In this document: in pieces, positions 18,217-27,692 of the stretch | Position numbering within the stretch: the stretch's first letter is position 1 | Layout: every line of letters begins with the position of its first letter | Source of the DNA: Sphingobacterium sp. UT-1RO-CII-1 | Lineage (GTDB): Bacteria; Bacteroidota; Bacteroidia; Sphingobacteriales; Sphingobacteriaceae | Length of the DNA stretch: 64,000 nt | Assembly: GCF_026711005.1 (NCBI RefSeq) | Contig: NZ_JAPPVJ010000001.1 | Span: 558,001 to 622,000, forward strand | Direction of reading: 5' to 3' | Translations under genes and position numbers: made by a program | The notes under the pieces: generated by a model | What the model was told of the DNA's origin: nothing | What the model saw: only the letters and a program-made list of their open reading frames with translations | Databases searched by the model: none

Positions 18217-20988
18217 TTAAAGACTCTTTAAATATAAAACAAGTGATTGCACCTCATTATCGAGTAAAACTCCTGAGTAGGAAGGCATTTCTTCACCGTA
18301 GCCTTCAACGATTTTTGCCTTGGGGTCAAGGATAGACTCCTTTAAATAATTATCATCAACAGTCAATTTTGCACCACCTATGAATTGACGAGAAGAACCA
18401 AAGATTCCTTTGAGAGGAGGTCCATACATTCCTTCTGTAGATGTTCCGATAGAATGGCATCCCTTACAAGCAAATTTATCAAAGAGCAATGCTCCCAGTT
18501 CAATCGAAGCACTATCTTTATTAGTTTGTAGTGAGAGAAGCTCCTCGGAAGTAAGCTGCAAGTCATTCTTTGCTATTTTCACATCTTGAAAACCTAACTG
18601 ATCAAAGGATAACGCAGACAAATCATTTACTGTGAAATGGAACTCTCCTTTCACAGGTTGACCGGAAGCAGTAAGAAAATTATAAACTAATTCCATTTGC
18701 ATAACCTCGGTCATATTAGGCAAAATTAATAGTACAGACTTCTCATCTTTACTTAAGTAGCTTTTAAGCACAGGTAAGCTTTCCTCTCCTGCCGTACCAT
18801 CAAGCTTAAAATGCCCTGAACCATATTTATCCGTACGTTCATAGTTCCATCTTTTCACCTTAAAACTGGCCAAATCAACAACTGCTTTTCTATCTAGCTT
18901 TTCTGTAAAAGAAAGCACAAGCCCTTGTTCCCCTACTTGAAAGCTTATAGGCTTCAGATATGGTTTACCGGTGTATCTCATCCTTGTAACTGAACTGATA
19001 CCCTGAGAATTAGAGCCCCATAAATTAAAACCTGCAATATAAACCTGACCATCTTTGGGATGAACAGCTCCTTTTAATACTGGCGAAGGGTAATCAGCTT
19101 CAATTAATGACACCCCTGCCTGCCCTACTTTAGAATGTTTATCTAATAATACAGAGAAAAGCCCAGGTCTACCAAAAGAAAAATGAATCATGGAATTATT
19201 AAGAGGTCCCATTTTTTCTGTACGTAACCACAGTTGACTTATGCTCGAGCGATCTATACGATGCGGTATCCAAACTAAAGGTCGTTTAATATAATCGACC
19301 GGGTGGCCGTGAGCAGCAGGTGGCACCCCAAAATAATCGTCTTTTTCGATATGATAGATCGGGGTAGCAGGAACATAATTACCCTGTTGGTCTGAAGCTG
19401 TTAAAAATTCACTTTCTACATCAAAGCCTATATAAGGAGCCCTTAGTCCTGTCGCATACACTTCCGTTGTTTCGCCATCAGGACTAATTTTCAAAATAGT
19501 TCCTGCCTGTACTGTACTAGCTCTATATCCTTTCGGCGACTTTTCAGCTATTGATTTAAAAGCTGGAGCTAAAGTTCCCCCACCTTTCGCCAAATACATA
19601 GAACCATCCTTAGCTATAACCATGTCGGCGGCCCATTCTCTTGAGTCCATTGACTGAATAATACCAGCAGAAACATTCTCATAATAATCAGCATTTCCAT
19701 CATTATTCAAATCAAGCAAACGAACAATTCCTTCTCTTCCAAAAACGTATACCTGCTCTTCATGAACTTTCACACTCATAGCTTCATAAAATCCTGATGC
19801 ATATCGTGTCCACTTTAATTTACTAAGATCATCATTGATATTATCAATAATCCACACGTCTCCAGAAAAAGTCAACAAAGCTGCTCGTCCATCTTTGAAA
19901 AACGCAATATCAGCGGCTCTCACATTCCTTTTCCAAGGGTTTGGCATCGGCAGTGTTAATTGGTCTACCACATAAGCTGCTGAATCAGGAGCTTTCATTC
20001 CTTTTGTATAAACCACATCCTTCCAATATTTATTCCCTCCTTTTTTAAAATTTGGGAACTCTATCTTTTGGATTCTTGTTTTAGCAATAATTTTTTCACT
20101 TTTCTCTGAATCACCTTTCCAAAAAGAAACTTGCATATCTGAAGTCTCATCTGTAGGGTAAGCAGATAGAACAACAAATCTCTCCTTTACAATATGAACT
20201 TTATGTGTGTTCATTTTCAAAGAATTTGAACTGATAGCAGTTACTTCATTTTTCTTATTTGGATTATGAATATAAACAACTCCATCCTCCTCCTTTAAAA
20301 AATGTTTATCAGACATCTCTGCTAAAACAGTGTACAAAGTGTCTTTATGGTTTTCTATCCGAATTGTTCTTGTGAGCACTGTGTCACCATCCAACACTTT
20401 ACTTGTGGGCGAATCATAAACTTGTGTTTCATTCACTAAATAACTAACCACTACTCTATCATCAACTGTATACATTCCCTGATAACGACCATACTCTTTA
20501 TTTAAAGGTCCCCAAATCAAGGAGTCAGCTTCTGTGATTTCTGTTCTTACATCTTTAAAATTTGGAAAATAAGAAGTCCAACCTGGATACAACCCCGAAA
20601 CAACCATCGGCTCACCTAATATACGGGGAAAGCTATCATTTTTGTTGAAAAAATCTTTATACGATACTTGGGCTACACCTGTCATACTTACAAAGCCTCC
20701 TGTCCATACAGCCGACCAGCGAAGTAAATCTGGATCAAAAGCCATATAAGATTGATTACCTAACTGTATCGCAGTTGCTCTAGAAGAATAGTTTATCTTA
20801 GGAAACTGTTCTCCAAGATTACGCAGGTCAAGTGATGTATTAATAAAAGGAAATTCCGGTTCCACAAAGTCGTTAAACTCTAAACTGTCATAATCAACCG
20901 AGCTTATTATATTTATTTCTTCTTGACAGCTCTGTATCAGTAAGAAAAACAAAAAACTCAAAAAAACAAAACGACATTTTGCTATCAT
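18217..20988 (-). CDS. Cytochrome c lipoprotein with DUF6797-like/beta-propeller region
   Basis: 923 residues. An N-terminal lipoprotein signal with lipobox LIQSC (Cys21) anchors it in an envelope membrane. The long middle part contains repeated propeller-like blades (IAFFKDGRAALLTFSGDVWII, a 21-residue blade here split as IAFFKDGRAA and SGDVWII; VYVFGREGIVRLLDLNNDG; MYLAKGGGTL) and resembles the DUF6797/PVC-type heme proteins. The C-terminal 90 residues are a cytochrome c domain: CKGCH at 841-845 and a probable axial Met901 in GEEMPSYSG. It most likely passes electrons from an exported oxidation reaction, possibly of a sugar. First gene of the operon with ThuA; two LacI-type palindromes lie about 195-225 bases upstream. 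Confidence 0.82.
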   Translation of the reverse strand: MIAKCRFVFLSFLFFLLIQSCQEEINIISSVDYDSLEFNDFVEPEFPFINTSLDLRNLGEQFPKINYSSRATAIQLGNQSYMAFDPDLLRWSAVWTGGFVSMTGVAQVSYKDFFNKNDSFPRILGEPMVVSGLYPGWTSYFPNFKDVRTEITEADSLIWGPLNKEYGRYQGMYTVDDRVVVSYLVNETQVYDSPTSKVLDGDTVLTRTIRIENHKDTLYTVLAEMSDKHFLKEEDGVVYIHNPNKKNEVTAISSNSLKMNTHKVHIVKERFVVLSAYPTDETSDMQVSFWKGDSEKSEKIIAKTRIQKIEFPNFKKGGNKYWKDVVYTKGMKAPDSAAYVVDQLTLPMPNPWKRNVRAADIAFFKDGRAALLTFSGDVWIIDNINDDLSKLKWTRYASGFYEAMSVKVHEEQVYVFGREGIVRLLDLNNDGNADYYENVSAGIIQSMDSREWAADMVIAKDGSMYLAKGGGTLAPAFKSIAEKSPKGYRASTVQAGTILKISPDGETTEVYATGLRAPYIGFDVESEFLTASDQQGNYVPATPIYHIEKDDYFGVPPAAHGHPVDYIKRPLVWIPHRIDRSSISQLWLRTEKMGPLNNSMIHFSFGRPGLFSVLLDKHSKVGQAGVSLIEADYPSPVLKGAVHPKDGQVYIAGFNLWGSNSQGISSVTRMRYTGKPYLKPISFQVGEQGLVLSFTEKLDRKAVVDLASFKVKRWNYERTDKYGSGHFKLDGTAGEESLPVLKSYLSKDEKSVLLILPNMTEVMQMELVYNFLTASGQPVKGEFHFTVNDLSALSFDQLGFQDVKIAKNDLQLTSEELLSLQTNKDSASIELGALLFDKFACKGCHSIGTSTEGMYGPPLKGIFGSSRQFIGGAKLTVDDNYLKESILDPKAKIVEGYGEEMPSYSGVLLDNEVQSLVLYLKSL

Positions 20989-21182
20989 TACAATTTGATT
21001 AAAATATTAAATCTATACAAGTTTCAAGATTCTATTATTTTTTAACTACTTAAAACATTAATAGATCTTCTTAAAGCTTAAAATAAATCACAAGGGTACC
21101 AACTTATCTAGGGAACCCAGCTGTTGGGTTAATTATTTAAAAATGCAAATATTTAATCTGTAAATATAAAGTAAAAAGCAAA

Positions 21183-21192
21183 CAAACGTTTG
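21183..21192. promoter_or_regulatory. LacI-type palindrome 1 upstream of cytochrome c/ThuA operon
   Basis: Perfect 10-base palindrome CAAACGTTTG with the central CG typical of LacI/GalR operators, 10 bases from a second site. Confidence 0.5.
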
Positions 21193-21201
21193 CACAATAA
21201 G

Positions 21202-21214
21202 CGAAAACGTTTGA
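21202..21214. promoter_or_regulatory. LacI-type operator 2, identical to the site at 56128
   Basis: CGAAAACGTTTGA, with an AAACGTTT palindromic core at 21205-21212. The same 13 bases occur at 56128-56140 upstream of the DUF1080 operon, at a similar distance from the first gene. Confidence 0.6.
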
Positions 21215-21397
21215 GCTTTTTATATTCAACATGCACTTAAACATAGAGTTTTTCCAGAAACTAGCGTCGTAGTATCCTAAAAAATCAAGTAGTTTTTCGA
21301 ATCTATCCTTTTAAAATAAAAGGACCAAAATCATTAAGACTTCGATCCTTTTACCCTATCAATTTGACAACAAATCTATTGCTAAATAGTTAAAAAC

Positions 21398-24300
21398 CTA
21401 ATTCCAGCCTCCCCCCAGAGCTTTATAAATTACGATTTGATTAATCAAGCGTTCTTTTTGTATTTCGACTTCATCAATTTGAGCTGCTACCGCATCCTTT
21501 TGCGCGGTAATTATCTCCAAGTACGACACCCTTCCCGCTATAAACAATTCACTTGCCGCATCAACAGCACCGCTCAATGCATCTACTTGTTCAGCAATAA
21601 ACTGTGCCCTATTGCTAATATGTTCTTGCGTTTTAACTGCACTTGTCACCTCACTGTACGCATTAAGAACTGCCTTTTCATAAGCAAGAAAATTCAGTCC
21701 ATACATTGCTTTATACGTTTCATGTTGTGACTTCAGTTGACGCTGATTTAGTATCGGCGCAGTTACGCCTCCCAATACACCATAAGTTACAGATTTATCT
21801 AAATTAACTAACTTATCGAAACTAAAGCTTTGCAGACCTAAATATGGTGAAAGAACAATCGATGGTAAAAAAGAGGCGCGTGATGCCTTTACATCTTGTT
21901 CTGCTGCGATAAGGTTAAAAGAAGCTTGCCGCACATCGGGACGAAGTCCTAACATTTCAAAAGGCGTCCCCAACTCTAATTTATTAAACAAAACAGTATG
22001 CTCAAAGTTATCAACACTGGTTCGTTCAATATCTCCGTCAAATTTTCCAGTCAAAAAATTAATATGCTGTTCTAGTATACTGATCTCTTGTTTTACTTTT
22101 TCCCGTTCCGCTTTTGCATTTGCTAACAATCCCTTAAATTGTTGGACTCCCAATTGAGAAGATCGACCTGCTTCTTTCTGTAATTCTGTAATTTCAAGAG
22201 CCCTCTCGTTTAGAGTTATATTATTATCAAACACTTTAATCTTTGCATCCAAGCTAATTAACTCATAATAAGCAGACGCAATATTACTAACCAATTCCGT
22301 CTCGATTAACCGCCTTGCCTCATTCTCTGCTAGCAAAGTATTGAAAGCTGCATTACGTTGACTTTTAATTTTCCCCCATAAGTCTAATTCCCATGACGCT
22401 CTAACTCCGACAAAATAGTCAGGGATAGCAGGGTCAGGAATACGTTCATCTTCTTTTAAATTCTCCGAAAATTTGGCGTCATAATTCCCGATTCCTGATT
22501 CTGTATAAAAACCATATTTTTGCAAGCCAGCCTCCGCAGCTAAATCCAAGTTAGGTAACAAGGCTGCTTTTCGCTGTTTAAAGCTAGCCTGGGCTATTTC
22601 AATCCGTTTAACAGCCTGTTGCAAGTCATAATTATAAATTAATGCAGAATCTACCAACAACCTTAATCCTGGGTCGGTAAACAAATCTTGCCACTTTTGA
22701 TTTGCCAGTGAAACACTTTCTTGCTCATGAGCTGTTTGATTATTAACAAAATTATCTGGTAAGGCCTTGTGTTGCTGTTTTTCTAATTTCTTCGGTACGC
22801 TACACGATACGACTGTAGACAATAACAGTAGAGAAGCAACAACTTTTACACCTTTACTCCCTTTTTTATTATTTTGTTTTGAGAACAGCACATAAAGTCC
22901 TGGAATAATAATTACACCTAATATAGTACCTATCAACATTCCTCCTACAGATGCTGTACCAATTGTTCTATTCCCAATAGCGCCTGCACCAGATGCTAAC
23001 ATTAAAGGTATTAAACCTGCGATAAAGGCAAAAGAGGTCATTAAAATAGGACGTAGTCGCGCATATGCTCCTTCTATAGATGCCTGAACAATGTTCATAC
23101 CTTGCTTTTGCTTTAAGACAGCATACTCAACAATCAAAATAGCATTTTTACCTAGTAAGCCGATAAGCATAACCAACGCTACCTGTGCGTAGATATTATT
23201 CTCTAAACCAAATAGCTTTAAGAATAAAAAAGAACCAAAAACTCCTGCCGGTAAACATAAGATTACTGGCAACGGCAACAAGAAACTTTCATACTGCGCT
23301 GCTAACAAAAGATATACAAAGACCAAACACAATGCAAAAATATAAATTGCTTGATTTCCAGAGATCACCTGTTCTCTTGTCATCCCTGCCCATTCAATTG
23401 CATAACCTTGCGGTAAATTTTCAGCTAATTTTTGAACAGTCTCGATAGCCTGTCCTGTACTGTAACCAAGAGCCGGTTGTCCATTAAGCATCGCAGATGT
23501 AAACATATTATAACGTGTGATTTGTTCAGGGCCGTATATACGTTTCATTTGTATAAATGATGAATACGGAATCATCTCTCCCTCTTTAGTTTTCACAAAA
23601 AGATTCAAGACATCTTCAGGTTTCTGTCGATAATGTGGATCTGCCTGCACCATCACTTTATACATTTGCCCATAACGTATAAAATTCGTCGCATAAAAAC
23701 TCCCCATCAATGTTTGCAAAGTATTCATTGCATTTTCAACCGATACTCCTTTCTTTGCGGCCATATCGTAGTCTATTTCCAGCATATACTGAGGAAAACT
23801 GACGTCGAAACTTGAAGAAACACTCTCAATTGCTTCCGAATTATTTAAATCGTCCATGAACTGCTGCAGAACAGCTGCAGTTTGATTTAAATCTTCACTT
23901 CCTGTCCTGTCTAACAACCTCAGTTCAAAACCTGAAGCGTTTCCAAATCCTGGCACTGTAGGTGGAAGAAAAAACTCTATCTCAGCATCAGCAATATGTG
24001 CCGTTTTCTCACGTAGATCGTTCATTATATCGTCAGCACTCTGTGAACGCTCATTCCAAGCTTTCAAGTTGATCATCCCCATTCCATAGGATGCCCCTGA
24101 AACTTCCGTCATAATACTATAGCCTGCTAAAGTAGAGACAGTCTCGACAGGCTCTAAACCTCTTGAAATTTCATCCACCTCATCTAAAACGCGCTCTGTA
24201 CGATCTACTGTAGCGCCTGGAGGCGCAGTCACGCTGACATAAATCATACCTTGGTCCTCAGTGGGAATAAATCCTGAAGGCAGAACGGAGCTTGTCCCCC

Positions 24301-25966
24301 ATGTGGCTATAAAAAACACAGCCAGTAATCCCAAAGTAACAACTCTACGTCCTACAATTTTCGCTAGGAAAGTACGGTATTTATTTGCTGTCCTGTCGTA
24401 GGAGCTATTAAATTTCTTAAAAAATTTACTCAGCCAACTGTTGGATTCTTTCTTATCATGCGGAGATCGTAATATTAACGCACATAATGCAGGAGTTAAT
24501 GTCAATGCATTAATACCCGATATTACAATAGCGGACGCTAGTGTAAGTGAAAACTGACGATAAAAAATACCTACTGGCCCCGATAAAAAAGCGACTGGCA
24601 CAAATACGGCAGACATCACTAAAGTGATGGCAATAACAGCTGCACCGACTTCTTTAATAGCCGCTAGGGTTGCTTCCATAGGAGGGAGATGTTCTTCTTC
24701 CATCTTAGCATACACTGCTTCCACCACCACAATACCATTATCTACGACGATACCAATTGCAAGGACTAGTGCAAATAACGTTAATAGATTAATTGAAAAG
24801 CCCATCATCTGCATAAAGAATAAGGCTCCTATCAAACTTACAGGCACTGCTAAAATTGGAATAATAGTGGCTCGAAAATCCTGTAAGAAAATAAAAACAA
24901 CAAGAAAAACTAAAATAAAAGCTTCTATAAGCGTAATAACAACACTTGAAATAGATGCATCTAAAAAGCGAGAAACATCGTATCCCATAGTATACGTCAT
25001 CCCCGGAGGGAATGTTTCAACACTTAGCTCGTTCATTCGATCTTTCACCCGTTGAATAACTTCCTGTGCGTTTGAACCAGGTAACTGTTTCAACATGATA
25101 GATGCAGAAGGTCTCCCATCTGTTTTAGACACCATTTCATAATCCAACGAACCAAATTCAACATCAGCTATATCACGTATCCGAATGATTGACCCGTCCG
25201 CATTTGCACGAATAGGTACGTTAGCATATTCGTCAGGCTCCGAAAACTTACCGGGATAACGCAACACATATTGCTGCATATTAACTGTTTTATCTGAGCT
25301 AATACCTGTTTGTCCAGGTGCAGCCTCTATATTTTGACGACGTAGAGATTCTATAACTTCATCAGTAGATATTTGATAAGCTGCTAATCTATCGGGCTTC
25401 AGCCAAACACGCATAGCATAATCACGCATACCCATTATTTGTGCAAAACCTACACCCTCAATCCTTTTTAACTCTTTAAGAATGTTGATATCCGTGAAGT
25501 TATAGATGAATCGTTCATCGGCTGTTTCGTCTGTCGTATATACGTTTAAGTACATCAACATACTATTCACCTCTTTTTCGGTTGTTACCCCCGCTCTTAT
25601 CACTTCTTCTGGCAACTCATCTAATACGGTAGTGACCCTATTTTGTACGTTCACCGCAGCAATATCGGGGTCAACCCCCACATTAAATGAAACCTGAATC
25701 AAGGTATTACCGTTATTCGTTGTAACCGTATTCATTGAAGTCATGCCAGCAACACCATTTATTGCCCGTTCTAAAGGTATAGCTACCGCATTCGTACTAA
25801 CCTCTGCGTTTGCTCCTGTATAATTTGCTGTAACGACAACTGAAGGCGGCACAATATCTGGAAACTGCGTAATAGGCAGTGTAAATAGCGCCAGTAGTCC
25901 TAGCAAGGTGATAAATAAAGAAATCACCAAGGATAAAACTGGTCTTTTAATATATGTTTCGAACAT
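21398..25966 (-). CDS. Fused RND (HAE-1) efflux pump and TolC-like outer-membrane lipoprotein
   Basis: A 1522-residue ORF. Residues 1 to about 1035 are a complete HAE-1/AcrB-type proton-driven multidrug pump: start MFETYIKRPVLSLVISL, proton-relay segment VVDNGIVVVEAV (Asp409, Asn410), TM10 GLLGKNAILIVEY with Lys940. A short basic linker (NNKKGSKGVK) leads into VVASLLLLSTVVSC, a full lipoprotein signal with lipobox Cys at 1055. Residues 1056-1522 are an OprM/TolC family channel (NQKWQDLFTDPGL, IRASWELDLWGKI-like block, FEMLGLRPDVRQA, LGGGWN end). The adaptor gene lies 19 bases upstream. The channel part has no start codon of its own. Together they form a tripartite exporter; substrate unknown. 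Confidence 0.9.
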   Translation of the reverse strand: MFETYIKRPVLSLVISLFITLLGLLALFTLPITQFPDIVPPSVVVTANYTGANAEVSTNAVAIPLERAINGVAGMTSMNTVTTNNGNTLIQVSFNVGVDPDIAAVNVQNRVTTVLDELPEEVIRAGVTTEKEVNSMLMYLNVYTTDETADERFIYNFTDINILKELKRIEGVGFAQIMGMRDYAMRVWLKPDRLAAYQISTDEVIESLRRQNIEAAPGQTGISSDKTVNMQQYVLRYPGKFSEPDEYANVPIRANADGSIIRIRDIADVEFGSLDYEMVSKTDGRPSASIMLKQLPGSNAQEVIQRVKDRMNELSVETFPPGMTYTMGYDVSRFLDASISSVVITLIEAFILVFLVVFIFLQDFRATIIPILAVPVSLIGALFFMQMMGFSINLLTLFALVLAIGIVVDNGIVVVEAVYAKMEEEHLPPMEATLAAIKEVGAAVIAITLVMSAVFVPVAFLSGPVGIFYRQFSLTLASAIVISGINALTLTPALCALILRSPHDKKESNSWLSKFFKKFNSSYDRTANKYRTFLAKIVGRRVVTLGLLAVFFIATWGTSSVLPSGFIPTEDQGMIYVSVTAPPGATVDRTERVLDEVDEISRGLEPVETVSTLAGYSIMTEVSGASYGMGMINLKAWNERSQSADDIMNDLREKTAHIADAEIEFFLPPTVPGFGNASGFELRLLDRTGSEDLNQTAAVLQQFMDDLNNSEAIESVSSSFDVSFPQYMLEIDYDMAAKKGVSVENAMNTLQTLMGSFYATNFIRYGQMYKVMVQADPHYRQKPEDVLNLFVKTKEGEMIPYSSFIQMKRIYGPEQITRYNMFTSAMLNGQPALGYSTGQAIETVQKLAENLPQGYAIEWAGMTREQVISGNQAIYIFALCLVFVYLLLAAQYESFLLPLPVILCLPAGVFGSFLFLKLFGLENNIYAQVALVMLIGLLGKNAILIVEYAVLKQKQGMNIVQASIEGAYARLRPILMTSFAFIAGLIPLMLASGAGAIGNRTIGTASVGGMLIGTILGVIIIPGLYVLFSKQNNKKGSKGVKVVASLLLLSTVVSCSVPKKLEKQQHKALPDNFVNNQTAHEQESVSLANQKWQDLFTDPGLRLLVDSALIYNYDLQQAVKRIEIAQASFKQRKAALLPNLDLAAEAGLQKYGFYTESGIGNYDAKFSENLKEDERIPDPAIPDYFVGVRASWELDLWGKIKSQRNAAFNTLLAENEARRLIETELVSNIASAYYELISLDAKIKVFDNNITLNERALEITELQKEAGRSSQLGVQQFKGLLANAKAEREKVKQEISILEQHINFLTGKFDGDIERTSVDNFEHTVLFNKLELGTPFEMLGLRPDVRQASFNLIAAEQDVKASRASFLPSIVLSPYLGLQSFSFDKLVNLDKSVTYGVLGGVTAPILNQRQLKSQHETYKAMYGLNFLAYEKAVLNAYSEVTSAVKTQEHISNRAQFIAEQVDALSGAVDAASELFIAGRVSYLEIITAQKDAVAAQIDEVEIQKERLINQIVIYKALGGGWN

Positions 25967-25985
25967 TATCTAAATTCCTAATTTT

Positions 25986-27089
25986 TTAATTCTGAGTCTT
26001 TGGTGTTACTTTCATTCCATCACGGAGTCCTTGAACTCCTTCAAAAACTATCTTATCGTTTTCATTAAGACCATCCTCAACAATATAATAATGCCCTACA
26101 CGTTGTCCTGCACGAAACGGTTGCATCTTGACTGTCTGATCTGCATTTAAAACATACACATAAGCCTTATCCTGTACTTCAACTACAGATTTCTGATGAA
26201 CAAACTTCGTGTTGCCCGTAGAAACAGGAACGCCGATTTTACCCGATCCGCCATGTTTTAATAAACTTGATTCATTAGGGAATTTTGCTCGCAAAGAAAT
26301 AGAACCAGTAGTAGGCTGAAATTCACTTTCTACGACTTGAGCAATTGCTTTATGGGCATACTCCTGTCCGTTCGCCAAAATTAACTTGACCTCTCTTGTA
26401 AAACTATTTCCATTGAAATTCGAATCTGTTGCTAAAGCCAAATACTCGGCCTCAGAAATATCAAAATATACATTCAATGCATTTAAATCAGATATACTTG
26501 TAATCAAAGCTCCTTCTTCTAATAACGATCCTTCTTTTAGTAAAATACGGTCAATACGGCCATCAAAAGGTGCCTTAATAGAAGTTTGCCCAAGTTTTGT
26601 TCGCGCTTGATTGAGCACTGCCTTTGCCTCTTCCACTTTGGACAAAGCTGCAGTATACTGCACTTGAATCAAATCGCGTTCTGTAGTTGATACAATATTC
26701 TTCTCTACTAACTTCTTTGTTCTTTCTTTTTCTAATTCAACTTTTTTTGCTTCTGCAATAGCAATATTTAATGCCGCTTCTGCTTTAGCAAAATCAGCTT
26801 TATATTCTTCATCATTTAGCTTAAATAGCGTCTGCCCCGCTCTAACTGTCGCTCCTTCATCTACATATATTCTCTCTAAAAAACCACTTAAGCGAGATCT
26901 TAACTCGACATTTTTTGAAGCCTGTATATCAGCTATATACTCTTTATATATGGTTGTATCCATAACTGTTAAACCTACAATAGGAACTTGCCTAGCTGTC
27001 TCTACCTTAGTCTCCGTACTTTTGACAGTACAATTGCTCACAAATAGCCCAATTGCTACTACTCCGAACATCAATGAAATAGATTTCAT
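25986..27089 (-). CDS. RND efflux periplasmic adaptor (membrane fusion protein)
   Basis: 367 residues of the AcrA/HlyD family. An N-terminal lipoprotein-like signal ends in LFVSNC (Cys20; Asn at -1 is not the usual lipobox residue). The lipoyl/barrel-sandwich halves are RLSGFLERIYVDEGATVRAG and SIKAPFDGRIDRILLKEGS, separated by a coiled-coil hairpin of about 75 residues; the beta-barrel and membrane-proximal parts follow (GLRDGMKVTP at the end). It bridges the inner-membrane pump and the outer-membrane channel encoded by the next gene, 19 bases downstream. First gene of the efflux operon; no regulator gene is adjacent. Confidence 0.92.
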   Translation of the reverse strand: MKSISLMFGVVAIGLFVSNCTVKSTETKVETARQVPIVGLTVMDTTIYKEYIADIQASKNVELRSRLSGFLERIYVDEGATVRAGQTLFKLNDEEYKADFAKAEAALNIAIAEAKKVELEKERTKKLVEKNIVSTTERDLIQVQYTAALSKVEEAKAVLNQARTKLGQTSIKAPFDGRIDRILLKEGSLLEEGALITSISDLNALNVYFDISEAEYLALATDSNFNGNSFTREVKLILANGQEYAHKAIAQVVESEFQPTTGSISLRAKFPNESSLLKHGGSGKIGVPVSTGNTKFVHQKSVVEVQDKAYVYVLNADQTVKMQPFRAGQRVGHYYIVEDGLNENDKIVFEGVQGLRDGMKVTPKTQN

Positions 27090-27210
27090 GCACTATATTA
27101 TTTAAAATAAAATGATTAAAAGTAAAATAACCAGCTTAAGATAGACCTAATAAAAGCTGATTACACATAACGAAAGTATCCTATGAATTAGGAAACTCTT
27201 AGGAAAAATT

Positions 27211-27585
27211 CTAAAAAAGTTTGAACCTATGCAGAAAAGTATCATAGCCCAGCAGCACCTGCTTTTTATTATTATCGTAAAATGGGTGTTTACGATCATT
27301 AGACAAATACTTAAAAACAAGTAATAATCCAAAGACTATAATAAATACAGGAACTAAGTGAGGATGTTGATAGGAATGACTACGGTACTCCTCGTATAAA
27401 ATCTCAACATCTTGGGTTTCTTTATTTATCGGTAAATCTAAAACATCGTCTAAAACAAACTCTAAAATAGACTCACCATTCAAAATAGAATCCTGATCCA
27501 CTACATACGTATTCCCTCCTGCTTCATAGGCAAGAATGTTCATGTAGCAAAGCAACACAAAAAAGTGAATCAGTTTAAGCATCAT
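27211..27585 (-). CDS. Small membrane protein of unknown function
   Basis: 124 residues, no family recognised. A hydrophobic N-terminus (about 3-19) looks like a signal peptide, followed by an acidic stretch (ILEFVLDDVLDLPINKETQDVEILYEEY), here given in two parts: ILEFVLDDVLD and VEILYEEY. A transmembrane helix follows at about 77-93 (LVPVFIIVFGLLLVFKY), and a basic C-terminal tail. It lies 121 bases upstream of the efflux adaptor on the same strand, so it could be part of that transcript, but there is no other link. Either of two adjacent ATGs could be the start. Confidence 0.55.
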   Translation of the reverse strand: MMLKLIHFFVLLCYMNILAYEAGGNTYVVDQDSILNGESILEFVLDDVLDLPINKETQDVEILYEEYRSHSYQHPHLVPVFIIVFGLLLVFKYLSNDRKHPFYDNNKKQVLLGYDTFLHRFKLF

Positions 27586-27692
27586 TCCGCAGTAAAGCTA
27601 CTAAGCATTACTTGCCTAAACAATGCATTTTTGTAAAAAAAATGTTAATTAATTTTTTAAACGACACAATATTTCAAAATAATCACTATTTG

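Larger units (their letters stand above)
20989..21397. other. Intergenic region upstream of the cytochrome c/ThuA operon
   Basis: 409 bases without a gene. It holds two LacI-type palindromes (21183-21192, 21202-21214) and a small hairpin AACCCA/TGGGTT at 21114-21130 that would fall in the operon leader. The part next to the efflux gene has a weak 7-base-pair stem at 21307-21323 that may end the efflux transcript. No convincing promoter was found. Confidence 0.45.

Noticed and set aside
24624..25055. 143-residue plus-strand ORF inside the efflux pump gene
   Set aside because: Antisense shadow of a conserved transmembrane region; low-complexity Ser/Thr/Ile composition.
27147..27332. 61-residue minus-strand ORF overlapping the 124-residue small protein
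   Set aside because: Out of frame with the better gene at 27211-27585, which has a signal peptide and a membrane helix.
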